Shown: positions 33,643-46,610 of the stretch, one piece after another
Layout: each line of letters starts with the position of its first letter
How positions within the stretch are numbered: the first letter of the stretch is position 1
Origin: Alisma plantago-aquatica
Taxonomy: Eukaryota > Streptophyta > Magnoliopsida > Alismatales > Alismataceae
Assembly (NCBI GenBank): GCA_963693085.1
Contig: OY856409.1
Location: 240,875,058-240,939,057, forward strand
Length of the DNA stretch: 64,000 bases
Direction of reading: 5' to 3'
Program-made: the position numbers and the translations under genes
Notes under the pieces: generated by a model
Databases searched by the model: none
Told to the model about the DNA's origin: nothing
The model's input: the letters and a program-made list of their open reading frames with translations, nothing else

Positions 33643-36442
33643 TGTTATGACCCATATCAGGGTTAGTCAATAAATACCTCGAATTACGTGAAATACCCCA
33701 ATTAGTGTTGAGTATCAAATTAAATATCATGTATAATCAAAATAAGTTAATATGTGAATCAATAGTTGAGTTTGAATCACCTGAGGCGATTAATAATGTC
33801 AATGTTGATTATTTAGTACATTAAGTTGAATCAAGTAATCACAGTTGTAATAAGAGCCTTGATCCAGTGAAATAGTCCTTTTAGTATGTTATGCACTTTG
33901 AGGTTATAGAGAATTCGGTGCTTGAGAGTTTGCAAGAAAAATCACTCGAAACCGACTTCCGAGTCAAAAGATATGGACATTTGAGTGTTTTTGGACCTAG
34001 TTGTAATTTTCGGTTTTTGCTGGGTATTTTGCAGCCGGCCCCCTCCACGACCTTAACCCTTATCCCTTCTTCCCCGATAGAACAGAGCGACCGCTTGAAC
34101 GGTGGCACTATCCAGCCCGATAGAAACAACAGAGGGGATGCGTGCGGGCAATTTTTGGGCGATCTAGCAAGCAATCGAGCGACGTCCACCTCCCTTCCTC
34201 TTTCCTTCCCCTTCCCTTGCTCTACCCGCAACCCCAACCACCAGTTAGGGTGGCGCCCCGGTAGCTGCGGCAACCAGCAGGACGCCGACCAGCCAAGCAG
34301 CAGCTGAGGCCAGCTGCAAGGCGTCGGCCAAGGGGTTTGGGCGAGCTAGCAGCACCAGGCCGCCGCCCGACTTCGGCTTGGAGCTTTGGGCGCGAAGAGC
34401 AGCACCCCATGTCATCGTCACCAGGTCCGGTCAGCAGCTGCAGCTGCGCGAACCAGTGGCTGGGAGCTCTCCTGGGCGTGGCCAACACCAAGGAACGAAG
34501 CCTTAACCTCGGCTAGGAGGTCTAAACAAGAAACCACCGCCAATTAAGCCTAGATCAACACATAGCTACGAAATCTGGTTGAGCGTGGAGTTCCTGTTGC
34601 ATCCAGTTCGTGAACAGGAACAGTAGGAAGCTAATCCAAGGTCCAGACAACTAACCAACAGCCCTAGTTCTTGATTCGGCTTTAGTCGAATTCATCTTCA
34701 ATAAGTGTAAGATAATGTTCCATTGCAACAGGTTTACTTTAGATTTCAGTATGTACACCGATCGGCCGTGTTGCATATGATTCGGCCGAGTTTCTTTATT
34801 AGATTAACAAACATCGTTTTGATCGGCCGAATTGGGTGTGATTCGGCCGAGTTTCCTTTTATAGGAAATCAATCAGGGTTTGGATCGGCCGAGTTGCGGG
34901 TGGATCGGCCGAGTTGTCAGCCGATCGGCCGAGTTTCCAGTTTGGTCGGCCGAGTTTCAGTACAGTGAGTAGTAGTTCATTCAGTAATCATCATTTAACT
35001 CAAATTAAATGTTTAATTGCTTCTGTATCAGTTAGTATAACTTCTAAACAGTGTAGTACATACAATAGAGTATGTTAGTTTCAATGGAACTTGAAATACC
35101 TAATATGCTTAGTGAAAATGATGAAATTTCATGTATTATACTTGCAATGCATTTGCTGATTTAAAATTAGATGTTTAGCATCGAAAGTGGATAAATGATA
35201 CTGAAACAAGTTTAATGATGATAAAGGATATATATTTGCTTCATGTGATATTTATATTGTGCAATATGCATGAAATGTGATATTCCTGTTTAAATATTTA
35301 TTTGTTAATCAGTTAATAGACTTAGGTGCCCTAACACCGTAGAACCCCTCGTGAGGTCTGCACCTTGGGGTGAAACGACCTACCTAGCGTGTGTCTAGAT
35401 GGTCGGTGACTCGTGTTCAACAATAATCCGTGCGTGTGTCACGGTGGCACGAGGGCAGAAAAGTAGTGTTCAACAATAATCCGTGCGTGTGTCACGGTGG
35501 CACTGGGAAAAGAAAAGAAAACACAGTTATCTAACACCATTCGTGCTTGTGTCACGAAGGTAACCCTGTGAGACTCTCCGCCTGTGTGCTCAGGTTAAAG
35601 GAGGAGTCTAGAGTACACTCTTTTGAGAGTGCAGTGAGGCCGTGTGAGCCTGGGAGTCCTGTAGCAGACCAGGACAGCAGTCAGACTTAGCATTTCCCGG
35701 GTGTGTCGCTAAGTCTTATATGGTGGGCCGTAGCATGAACTTGCTGCGGATCTTTATATGCAGAGTACACTGCATATATTTAGGGCATAATAATAAAATG
35801 AATAAATAATCAAGTAGGTTCACAGTAAATTTATATAACTGTTCATTTACCTAAAATACCGGTTGATGCTTAGAAATGTGATTATTATCTGTATATCTGC
35901 TATGTCAATAGAACTGCCCTGCTTGAACTGTATATCTGTTTATTTTCAGTTAATAAACCTGACGAGTTGTTTAGTGATAGCTAAGTGAAATGCTATTCAC
36001 TGAGCGAGTAGGCTCATACCTCTACTCAAAACATTTTCAGGTTATCATCAGCAGCAGGAAATCTGAAGGATCGTTTCATCCTAACGCCTAGTCTGTAGAA
36101 GGAATATGTAGTTAGTAGTTAGAGGTCTCTTAGTCCTTTCCCCTCGATCTTTGGGATAAGGTGTAAGTGAGAGAGTGAATGTGTATTAAGATGTAAATTA
36201 TCTGTTATGCTTTATTTTACGTCGGACAATGTAATATGTTGTAGACTCTGTTTATATTGCTAGTCAGTTAATAAAGATGCTTCCGCAGTCTATTTAGTTT
36301 CATTTTACAGCATAAATCAGATTACCCTATTAATGTCTTTAAAATGTTTTAATAAGTGAAGAGTGGTTGGCTTATGTGTAAATCCCATCCTGTCGCGTCC
36401 TAATCTCGTGGTTTGTGGTTAATATTAGATCGGGGCGTGACA
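33643..36442 (+). repeat. 3' LTR of young LTR element
   Basis: Copy of 27013-29813, with a one-base length difference and scattered substitutions. Followed by the second AAAGG target copy. Confidence 0.92.
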
Positions 36443-37265
36443 AAAGGTGTAATATATTTTTTAAGGAATCTTGTATCAATTGGAACACATCTTATTATAC
36501 CCATCTTGGGATCTCAATCCCTTGAACATATTACTGGGAATCTCATCCCTTCAACATTTTCATTATCATGATCACATGTTTTGGGTATCAAACCCTCAAT
36601 TCATCATTGAACAGTGTCACCTCTTACTAGGCAACATTCATCTCTAGGTCTTTAGACCCATATATATCATACTTGTTGTACAAGTATATCACATGGCTCA
36701 CAAGGCCTATTTAATATGTATCATGATAAATCATTATAGCTCATACCTGGCTATGCTCATCATATCATAGTACCTCCACGATTAGGATTTCATGGTAAAA
36801 AATATCAAGTAAATATCATCACCAAGCCATAAAGAGAATCATTTAGATTGAAACCCTCTCATAATCAGGGTTAGGGTTTCCCCTTGTAATCGATTAGGGT
36901 TTTCAAGTTCATAATTAACAACCAAACCCTTATTCACATCATAAGAACTTATATTATTGCCATAAATATTCAAACATACTTAATTACTCTCATTAATTAT
37001 CATCAATTGATTCTCAACATGAAGTAATAACTTTCTCATATGAGCAGTGTAAGTTTCTCTCTCATCCTTACTAGGATATTGATTTTAGCATACTTATTAC
37101 ATTGGCTTGACCCTCTTTAGGGTTCATCAGCCTACACTTCTCAAAGTGTATCCATCTCATTACTTTGTAGTGTATCAATTGATTATATTCATCATGTTTT
37201 GGCTTACACTCAACAAGGTGTATCATCCTACACACTAACCCTTGGGTTAGATCCTAAAAACATTC

Positions 37266-37433
37266 ACTTGTGTCAGCCTAGACACTATCACTTATGTCAG
37301 CCTAGACACTCTTACTTGTGTCAGCCTAAACACTCTTATGCATGTCGGCCTAGACACTCTTACTTGTGTCGGCCTAGAAACTCTTACTTGTGTCGGCCTA
37401 GAAACTATCACTTTTGTCGGCCATGACACTTGT
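37266..37433. repeat. 24-bp tandem repeat, about seven units
   Basis: Units of the form CACTTGTGTCRGCCTAGACA in tandem, fully in phase over 168 bp. The 24-bp period keeps one frame open and gives an 8-residue repeat (HSYLCRPR), but this lies in LTR-like DNA and I do not call a gene. Confidence 0.88.
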
Positions 37434-37679
37434 GTCTCTTTATGCACACTTGTATCTTCCTATGCATATCACCCTATGCATATCAACATATGTGTGCCGG
37501 TCATAGAATATTCTAGTATATTAGCCACATTGTCATTTTGGGTGTGTCGACTAAGGCATCAAAGGATGTGCTAACGTAGACACCATCAATTAATATCAGG
37601 TTAGGGGTGTATCAGGTTCTAGGGTTAGGGTTAGATGATATTGGGTTAGGCATCTTTATCTCCCTCACACCCTCACTTG

Positions 37680-37860
37680 TCAAGGTACCGACCTCACTTA
37701 TCTTTTGGTGTATCACCTTTACCATACTTTTGTGTAACGTCTTTACCTCATTTTAGTATAACATCTTCACCTCACTTGGGTGTAATGTCTTCACCTCACT
37801 TGGGTGTGTCACCTTCACCTCACTTTAGTGTCACATCTTCACCTTACTTAGTGTATTAGC
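37680..37860. repeat. About 27-bp tandem repeat (TTCACCTCACTTGGGTGTAA)
   Basis: Six to seven imperfect units, best preserved at 37765-37830. It lies next to the 24-bp array. Confidence 0.8.
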
Positions 37861-37954
37861 CACACCATGCTCTAGGGTTTCTACCTTACTATCATATAGT
37901 GTGTCGATCATGAAACTATCACTTGTGTTGCCCATGGCACAAAAAAGTAATATC

Positions 37955-38222
37955 AGTTTTGAGGTGCTTAAGGTGATATTGGTCTTGAGGTGCTTAAGGT
38001 TATATTGGTCTTGAGGTTCTTAAGGTGATATAGGTCTTGAGGTTCTTAAGGTGATATCAATCTTGAGGTGCTTTAAAGTGATACCAGTCTAGAGGTGCTT
38101 CAAAGTAATACCAGTTTAGAGGTGCTTCAAAGTGATACCAGTTTATATGTGCTTCAAAGTGATATCGATTTACAGGTGCTTCAAAGTGATATCGGTTTAG
38201 AGGTGCCTAAGGTGATATCAAT
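37955..38222. repeat. 26-27-bp tandem repeat (GAGGTGCTTAAGGTGATATT)
   Basis: About ten units. The left half has the variant GCTTAAGGTGATATTGGTC and the right half GCTTCAAAGTGATACCAGT, which suggests two rounds of expansion. Confidence 0.88.
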
Positions 38223-39103
38223 TTCTATCATCTTCAAGTTCCAAATCTTCATCCATTAACACTTTAGTTCATGGACAACAACCCCATCTATCCATTAGAT
38301 CTCATAGATTCATTATTTAATGAAGGGAAGTCAAAATTGGGAAGGAATCACCAAGTATTGTATAATTGAAAGTGAATAACAATAGAATTGAAGTAGAGTT
38401 TTATAACCCGACTCAAGATCACCACTAGAGCTTCAAGCTCTGAACCTCCATGTTCTCAATTTTGAAGATGACTTATCAGAAGTCTAAGATTTATCTATAG
38501 CTTTACCTCCATCAAGAAGAAGGCATCATAGTTAGAAACTTGGTGAAGAAGAAAGGAAAGAAAGAATTATGATTTGAGATACATAATTCTCCACAGTTGA
38601 AGATGGTCATGGCATCACCTTAGAGAATATTCTCGACCTTCCTATTGATCCTTGAGCTCTTAGGGTCGTCCACCAAAAAGGAATGGAATGAGAGTCGAAA
38701 GGTTTACTTGCTTGTGAAAAGAGGGGCTTATATAGTTGAGTTTCAAGATAGAGAGTATGGGTGAGGAGTCATCACCATATGTAACTTGGTGACATGTGTC
38801 CATGCATGGTGGCACATGAAAAAATCTTGTGGATAAACCAAAGATGAGATATCAGCCATTGGGTAGCTTGCTTGACAATATATCACAACCCAATATCACT
38901 TTATATGCAAACGAATACAACTTTTGCAAGGAACATCTAAACCAATAGGCTTCACCTACTTGAGGTGCTTGGCCCAATATGAATACTTCCAAAAGGTTTC
39001 TAAACTAATATGGGACCTCCTCTATGGTTTTTAAATCAATAGGCACTCACATATACTCTTCATAACTCGACACAACATTATCTAGGGTTCAAGATACTCA
39101 ACA

Positions 39104-39454
39104 TTTTTTGGTTCTTTCATTAACTATACAATGACCTTTTCTTTCTGCTTCCTACTGAAAACTGTTTCTACTATTCCTGGTCAGAAGACCTTATTGGGCT
39201 CTCAGCAGAGATGATGATTTTGAAGCATTTATCTTTGCCCAGTATACTCACATGTTTTACTTGTACATCAATTTGATCCCTGAGCAGCCTTTATGGCTTT
39301 GTGCTTTTTTTCTATTTGGGATATCTTTAGGGCATGTGTGTCTTTTTCTGTCCTTTCTTTATTCATACGCACTATGCAGTCTTATCAAAAAATACAAAAA
39401 AAGAGAAAGGGGTTTTGAGCACAAAAATAAAATAATTCAATATGAGGATCAAGG
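39104..39454. other. Unassigned segment between LTR remnant and CACTA element 3
   Basis: A 350-bp piece not shared with either neighbour. The plus strand is open from at least 39170 to 39488 and encodes a hydrophobic stretch (PEQPLWLCAFFLFGISLGHV, then LFLSFLYSYAL) that could be one or two membrane segments, followed by basic residues. I do not recognise the family. It could be a captured host gene fragment or chance. Confidence 0.3.
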
Positions 39455-39462
39455 CTTAATAC

Positions 39463-40281
39463 CTTTAATTCGTCCATTTGTCTCTTAGCAACAAACACCT
39501 CCCACACCTTTGTGTCAAGAAAGTTCCATTGCTTAGTGGTTGACTTCTTCTTCTTCTTCTTCTCAGTGTTCTACATGTATTCTCTTGTCAAATTTGTCAT
39601 GTAATCCTTAGTACCCTGTCACAACATTGCATCACCTTTTTACGATGCAGTTTTTCATCTAGTTCAAATATGCTCTACAAAAGACACCATATACTTAATG
39701 AAATATTCTTAAAGATATAATTATAAATAGATTTAAAAATATAATTGCAAATGATAATATCTCACACATAGTTCCTTCCATATACACATTTTCTTGCTTG
39801 GATCAACTTCATGCTAAGATTCTAAATTTACATATGTTCTTGTATGAGTCAGAACCCATAAATATTACACAAAAGAACACCAATTATTTGCAACAAGATA
39901 TCCTTGATTTTCAAACTCAACAACCAACTTTGGTATGTTACCCATTTGATTTAGTAACTTTTTCATCATGGTGATGCCTCATATTGTTGCACACTTATGA
40001 TGTTGTGCATCAAGCTCAACAAGATCCTCTGAGAACACATCCTCATGCTAAAATTGACAAAAAGCACACTTAAGTCATAAAAAATATAACTTATAAATGA
40101 GATAAATCAATACAACAAGATAGACATTGTAAAATGCACATCTATGTAATAAACCAATACAACTTAAAATAGTGTCAAGGTGCTCATCCTCACAGTGCAT
40201 ATTGCCACAATGCTCACCCTGACGATAATCATCATCATGATTATCAAACTCATGGTCAGACACAATTTGAAATAATGTCAT
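39463..40281 (-). pseudogene. CACTA element 3 second gene, first exons only
   Basis: Counterpart of the gene at 11-1873. Exon 1 is near 40170-40281 (DHEFDNHDDDYRQGEHCGN); the ATG homologous to element 1 has become GTG. Exon 2 lies at about 39772-40052 and contains in-frame stops. Exon 3 lies at about 39463-39677 (basic KKKKS tract, then WNFLDTKVWEVFVAKRQ) with a frameshift. Sequence similarity stops just inside the following intron. Confidence 0.65.
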
Positions 40282-40695
40282 ATCAAAATAGTCAAACAAT
40301 GAAATACAAGCGATAAAGAACGTAAATGCTTATCTATCATTTAAAAGAATAAAAACATGCCTCTAATATTTAGATCTTGTATCAATTAACATTCCCTCTT
40401 TGTGATATGCACACATATATAAGTCCATGTCAGCTCCAATATTTGGTGTTGGCAAACCAACTGAGAATGTACTGGTGTTATTATACTTGCCATAGTACAC
40501 TTCTTCATCTATAGGATCTGCAATGAATAGCATTTTCCCATGAAGAACAATCGAACATTTTTCATTTGCAGGATCATCGATATAAAATACTTGCTTATCA
40601 TTTGATGCCAATCAAAACTAAAATCTATGTAGTAGAACTCCCTAATGTCTTCAATGATACCGTAATATGACATTTTAGCTTCATATGGACTCTTA

Positions 40696-41095
40696 GCCCC
40701 TGTCTGGTTTGGGATCAAGATTATGGAAACTAGGTTAGGTTAAGAGATAGATCTAGCTTACTTGATCTAGATTCAGTCATGTTTCTATTTGGAAGCTCAT
40801 CCCAATGAAAGCATTTGTTATACTGGACTGACGTCATAGTTTGTATTTTTCAATCTATCATATAAAACAAAATAACCCAAAAGACAGAGTGAAATATGGA
40901 CTGGGGATATGGAATCGTGTTAAGAATAGGACTAACTTGGTCTAGATTAAAGGATTATAGAAATCGAAATGAACCTCATCAGTCCAATTTCTGCCAAACA
41001 AAACAAGACCAGAACTGGGCTAGGTTATAATTAGCACCTACGTGGCACAAAAAGACAACGCACAATCCAGATCAGATCACAAACTAAACGCCACC
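40696..41095. mobile_element. Tourist-like MITE (PIF/Harbinger type)
   Basis: A 400-bp insertion into the DUF4216 region, absent from elements 1 and 2. It is flanked by TTA on both sides (40693-40695 and 41096-41098). The ends are imperfect inverted repeats: GCCCCTGTCTGGTTTGGGAT on the left against GGTGGCGTTTAGTTTGTGAT on the opposite strand at the right. A 3-bp TTA/TAA target and GC-rich ends of this form are characteristic of Tourist MITEs. No coding capacity. Confidence 0.8.
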
Positions 41096-42910
41096 TTATC
41101 CTTCACACTAGAAAAATAAATTGAAGATGCTTGAACGGTAACCCCACTGTTTTGGATGACACTCTTATCATCTTGAGGCTTTGTGTAATATGAAAATCCA
41201 TTTATGTCAAAACCGTCATAAGGCATAACATTCATTTTTGGTTTAAAGGTGAGGCATTTGATATTTTTAGCAACATTCTTTGGCGTTCGAGATAGTTGAT
41301 GTAACACTTTATCTTCAAACCACCTAATAAATGTCTTGTTATGCTCTCTAGCAAGCCACATTGAATTGGATTGATGATATTTTTTTCTCTATTAAATTGG
41401 TATGTTCGGTGATATAACTACTCACTTCATTTATGTTGTGTAAAATATACAAGTGTGCTTGTTCCTGTAGCTTGTGACTGATTACTTTTACTCGTGCTCC
41501 TAAAGTCCCTCTTTTGAAATAGTCCTCAATATTCTTGTCATTTAGAGTAGCTTCATTACAACTCAAAAAGTCATTAAAAAAGTCAATAACCTCCCTGACC
41601 ACATAATCCTGAATAATACTTCCTTCAGGACGATAATGGTTTCAAACATTAGCTTTATCAATACTCATGCACAGTTCAAAAAGATACATCCAATGTAAGA
41701 AAATTGGTCCCAACATTTTCACTTACCTAGTTAGATGGATAACAAGATGTACCATGACATCAAAGAATGAAGGAGGAAAATGCATCTCAAGCTAACATAG
41801 GGTAACAAACACTTCTCTTTACAACTAATCTATATTCTAAGGATCAATAACTTCACTTCATAGAGGGTTGAACAAGAAAAGCCTGGTGATTGCAAACTTT
41901 ACATGCTTTGGTAGTATAGATTGAATTACTATGGGAAATATTTATTACATTAGAGTGTGACAATCATGAGATTTAAGACATATTAGCTTCAAATCCTTCA
42001 TTGATACCAGTCTATGGATATTGGAAGAATATCCCTGTAACATCCTTGACATGGGTCATGAATTAACCCTAGGTGTTTTTCTTAATAAAAGTGATTATAG
42101 GCATGCTATTATCTTTTTAAAAGTAATTAAGGATCAAGAGGAACTTATATTGCAATTTTAGTCCTTTTTGAATATTGTTGAAATCAATATGTTGCTTGTT
42201 TTGGACTAAATTGCAAATTACCCAAGTTGAGGGGTTTATTTGCAAATTATGCATGAAAATATGTTATTCATGTGATTAAGCACCATGAGAGTGAAGATGA
42301 TGCAGAGGTATGGCTTGTTATAGCCTTAATTCCAAGAAAGAGTTGATAAAGAAATGTTTGTGCATGAAAACCTAGTTTTGGTGCAATGTGCAATTTACCA
42401 AAAATCTAGGGTGCAATATGTAAGTTACCACTTCAAAATTGTCCCTAATGTTTCTTGGCATCATGTGGAGAAAATAAAATAAGAGTGTCACCTTATTTGA
42501 ATTAAGTTGGAGGAGAGAGAATCTTAATATTAAAATAATCAAGATTTAAGCATAATGGAAACATTAATGCAAAAATAAATAAAATAATTGAAGGGCCTTC
42601 AATCAAAACTAAAATGGTGGAATTCAGATATGGGTGTGGACGTCCTTGAGATTTCCAAGGACCGAAAATATCCTATGGAGGTGAAATTCCACTCACCGTA
42701 TTATAAGGAAGAGAATTCCCACTCAAAAATATATATTAATATTATAAGGGATTAAGGTAGTTATTTTCTTTTCCCTTAATCCATGGATAATGGAAGGGAA
42801 CTCGGTGGGATTGAGTTTCCTTTGCATGTAAGAAAACAAGGAGGAAGCAGTGGCAACAATTTTGGAATTAAATGATTTTTATAAAACAATTTCTCTCTCA
42901 TTGATTTTTC

Positions 42911-42919
42911 TTATAAAAG
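42911..42919 (+). promoter_or_regulatory. Candidate LTR TATA box
   Basis: TTATAAAAG after a pyrimidine-rich stretch, conserved at 52321-52329 in the 3' LTR. It is the best TATA candidate in the LTR. The transcription start is not known. Confidence 0.35.
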
Positions 42920-43419
42920 AGCCTTTTCCAACCCACCTAAGGATCTTTTCAGATTCCTTTCTTCTCCTTACTTGAAAAATCGACCAAGAGAGCTAAGAAC
43001 AGAAGGAAGGACGCCCCCAACCTGTTAGTAAGTCTTTGACCTTCGTTCTTCTTGATTTCATGGTGAAAATCATAAAACAATGTATGATTCCTTCATTTCT
43101 TCACTCCATCTTCAACCGCAGCCGAATCTTTCACTCCAAAAGCTTGAGAAATGACCTTGGGAGGTTTCTAGAGCTTCAACCACCATTGTAGCCGTGAATC
43201 TTGGAGCTTGGGGTCAGATTTGAAGGTGGGTTATATAACTTAAACCTTTAATCTTTGTCATTGAATTCAATTTCTCCATGCAATCGATTTAATTGTTATT
43301 ATTGCAATAGCCTTGCTTGATTAATGGAGTTGCCATGGAAAATGGCAGTAATTCTGTGAGTCTAAAGGTTGAAGATGATAACATGTTCATAAGCACACAC
43401 ATTAAACTAAGATCAAGAG

Positions 43420-44000
43420 CAAACGGTCTTGGACCTTTGGTCCAAATGGTTTTACCAAACCGTTTGAGACCAAACAGTTTGCAAACCGTTTGGTTTCTTA
43501 GACTCAAAACCACATGAATGGGTTGACCGTTTGGTATAGTTGACCATTTGAGGTATGAACTTAATTACAGGTTGGATGATGATCCAACAGACTCAATTGA
43601 TTGATTCAATGTGTGCACAATCCTTCAAGTTGAAACCCTAATCCAGTTGATTGAAGAATCCTTGATTGGTCCTAACATTTCAAGACAACTTGGGTCAAAT
43701 AGACTTGAGACCGTTTGACCCCAAACGGTCTTGAAACCGTTTGGGACCAAACGGTTTCAAAATCGTTTGGTGGGTTAGTGGTTGATCCTTTACCCATGGA
43801 TGATGATCTAATGGTTTAGATTGATGAACCCTTCAATTGATTAACCAATAGTCAATTCAATGGTTCAATTGGAAGTCGATTTGATTATTAATTGACCTAG
43901 TGAGCCCTTGTGGTTTTGGGACTGATTTGGCCCAAATGGTCAAGACCGTTTGGTGGCAAACAGTTTCAAAACCGTTTGGTGATGAAACTTCAAAACCGCA
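43420..44000. repeat. AAACGGTC palindromes in 5' LTR
   Basis: About ten full or half copies of the CCAAACGGTCT/AGACCGTTTGG palindrome, with the TTGAAACC variant common. Counterpart of the denser array at 4856-6450. The homologous block in the 3' LTR is 52840-53470 and has several more units around 53300-53450. Confidence 0.85.
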
Positions 44001-44299
44001 TGGAGGTTGATGGTGATTTAATTACTTGGATATTGAAGGTAATGATAGTTCCAGTAATCCAAATATGGTTAGTAATGATAATCAATAAATGCACAAAGGT
44101 TAAAACCCTAATAGTACCTAGGTGATTAGTGTCAATTAAGGAAGGAACCCTAATTTCTTATAAGAGAAATGACTTGGTACACTATGTCATTCATAGTTGT
44201 ATGAACTTGGCTAAGGGTTGATATGACCTAATCAAGTTGAGAGGAATGATAGCATAGAGTTGATACATGAGTATGATTCATGTGGTGATTAAGGGTATG

Positions 44300-44720
44300 A
44301 TCCTTAAGTAAAGAGATCATGAAACCCTAATCATGAACCTAAAACCCTAATTAACAAGGTTGTTGAACCTTAACCCTAATCCAGGGCAATTATAATTGAA
44401 ACCCTAATTCAAGGTATGAATGTAGCCCTAATTCAGGATGATGATGTGTGTAGACCTAATTAAGAGTAATGTGATCCGAAACCCTAATTGGGATGTATAT
44501 AGTAAACCCTAATTATGGGTAATGAAATATGAAACCCTAATTGGGATGTATAGTAAACCCTAATTATGGGTAATGAAACATGAAACCCTATTTGGGATGA
44601 ATAGTAAACCCTAGTTATGGGTAATGGAACATGAAACCCTAATTGGGATGAATAGTAAACCCTATTGTGGATTATTGAATGTAAATCCTTTTCTAGGGTG
44701 AAATTTTATGTGAAACCCTG
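44300..44720. repeat. Telo-box (AAACCCTAA) array in 5' LTR
   Basis: About 14 copies of AAACCCTA or close variants, partly in an approximately 50-bp tandem unit (AAACCCTAATTATGGGTAAT). The homologous array in the 3' LTR is 53790-54370. Confidence 0.85.
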
Positions 44721-46610
44721 ACTAAGGATGGTTTCATGAGAAACCCTGATGTTTGATGTTCTGTGAAGCTCAAATGCAAGGTAATGCTATGTAATGCTTA
44801 ATAAACCCAAATCTTGGGCAATATGATGATAAACCATAGCTATGATGTATTAATGAGATGATTATCCTCATATGACATGAAATGGGAAACCCTAACTCTG
44901 GTAAGGGAATAGTGGTGTTACCCATGAATAGTGAATTCATATTTGTTGAACATGGTTCTGATCTACAATTGAAATCACTGTTATCATCTGTTCTAACCAT
45001 ACATGTATGTTGAAATGATGATCATGGCCAAGTATGAGCTATGATGTTTAATTCACTATTGTGATTGTACCTTGAGTGTCATAATATACCTTGTTTCCTG
45101 GTAAGAGGTAACAAGAGAGTTAATGGGCCTCAAGTACCATGTGTGATGCTTGTAATAGCAAGTATCATGTTTGCCTTGGTCAATTGACCTAAAGGTGATG
45201 GTTACCTGGAAAAGTGGTAACAATGCTTAATGATGAATCAATGGTTTAATTACCCAGGGCCATATGATTATGGTGATGAAATTGTGAAGGGATGAGAATT
45301 CCCAATTTTGAAATAAGGGATTGAGTTCCCAATATCTTTTAAATATAGTTGAGTATTTGATGAAAATAGTACATGTTTCTGTATAGCATTGTCATAATAA
45401 GTTTTGTTTGAGAACTTGCCTGATGCTAAAAGAATATGAAAATGTACTTAATTAATCAAGTGAAATCTATTCATGTAGTGCTCTGACCATAGATCCATCA
45501 TCGTTAGAAGTTGGTGATGGTGAAATAGGTTTTCATATAGAATTCCTGGAATTCACATATTTTGAATATGTGGGGGTATATGGGCGAAAATATCCTTACG
45601 TCCTTGTGAAGAGATTGAGGGAGGGTAAACATTAAACCTCTCAATCCTTCATGTGTCGGGATAGATGTATCCGGCTGACCAGGATGTGGGAGGTCATGGG
45701 AATCCGGCTCTTCCATTGACCTAATTATGGTACCAATTTCGATTCTAGAAATGGTCAGTCGGAGTATGAGCGGTATACCTCCTCGCCTCAGAGCTTAAAT
45801 TTGTTTGAAAAATATAATCATCCATGTAGCGTATTTGCATAAGATTGAAATACGAGAACCACTGGTTGATGTTATACTGCTTAGCATGTCCTTGATACAT
45901 AAATGTTACTTATGTTCCTTTAATTCATATTGAATATGAGACATGCTACTTTATCAATTTATAACTGAAATACTTGAATAAGAATGTTGCTCTAATCTAC
46001 ATAGATGTTGATTCATCTGCTTCTGATTTATATTATCTCATTGCTCAGTTTATTTTTATTAAACTACAATGATATTGTTTTGGGTAGAGAGTTATATCTC
46101 CCACTGGGGCAATTTTATAATTGTCTCACCCCCGTGGAATTCAACATTTTTAGGTAGATGCAGACGACAAGGCAGAACCTCTTCTGCACCAGAAGAGCAG
46201 CAGCAACAACAGCCTCAGGGACAACAGTGATTCATCACGTGGAGACTTTGGCTGTCTGGTTTTGTATAGTTAGTTCTATGAGTCATCTTTGTACTCTCGA
46301 GTCCTAGGAGTTAGTGTTTTGACAATCCGATCTGAGATTTTGGCTTGATGCCTTGAGATTTTTTCACTGCTGATGTACAGTTTAACATGGCAGTTAATGT
46401 TGTAACTCTCAAGAGGAAATAGTACGAGAGATGTACTAGTGAATCAATATGTACTCAAAATGCTTTGGTTCAGAATGAAAGAGTTTTCCTATGAATGGAT
46501 CTCTTGATAAATGGTTTTAATTTTTAGCAATTTTCAGTAATCCCGCTGCTAATAAAACACTTCCACATTAGTTAATCTAGTTTTTATGAGTTTTATGCCA
46601 CAAGTAAAGT

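Larger units (their letters stand above)
27013..36442 (+). mobile_element. Young non-autonomous LTR retrotransposon (Ty3/Gypsy, chromovirus-derived)
   Basis: Two direct repeats of 2801 bp (27013-29813) and 2800 bp (33643-36442) begin TGTTACGACCC or TGTTATGACCC and end GTGACA. The 5-bp target duplication AAAGG is at 27008-27012 and 36443-36447. A primer site matching initiator Met-tRNA (TGGTATCAGAGCC, 29818-29830) and a polypurine tract (AGGGAGGGAGA, 33631-33641) are in place. The LTRs differ at only a few positions per few hundred bases by eye, so insertion is recent. The 3.8-kb interior, however, holds only fragments of RNase H, integrase and a chromodomain tail, so it must have been mobilised by proteins from another copy. 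Confidence 0.93.
36448..39103 (-). mobile_element. Chromovirus-type LTR remnant, right part
   Basis: Continuation of 25353-27012 after the young element. The segment 38390-38720 (TTTTATAACCCG, then AGCTTCAAGCTC, and a TATATAG-containing stretch) parallels 6620-6980 of the solo LTR. The combined length of about 4.3 kb is typical of this LTR group. Candidate minus-strand start TGTTGAG at 39103. It carries three sets of short tandem repeats, listed separately. I found no matching target duplication. Confidence 0.5.
42036..46603 (+). repeat. 5' LTR of chromovirus
   Basis: 4568 bp, TGTAACATCC...ATGCCACA. It contains a TATA-like TTATAAAAG (42911-42919), AAACGGTC palindromes (43420-44000), a telo-box array (44300-44720) and GAATTCCCA-type repeats. 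Confidence 0.92.

Noticed and set aside
37199..37426. Apparent protein with an 8-residue repeat (HSYLCRPR)
   Set aside because: The 24-bp period keeps the frame open. It lies in LTR-like DNA and has no conserved flank.
37266..37433. CRISPR-like direct repeats
   Set aside because: Units are contiguous with no spacers, and the sequence is plant nuclear DNA.
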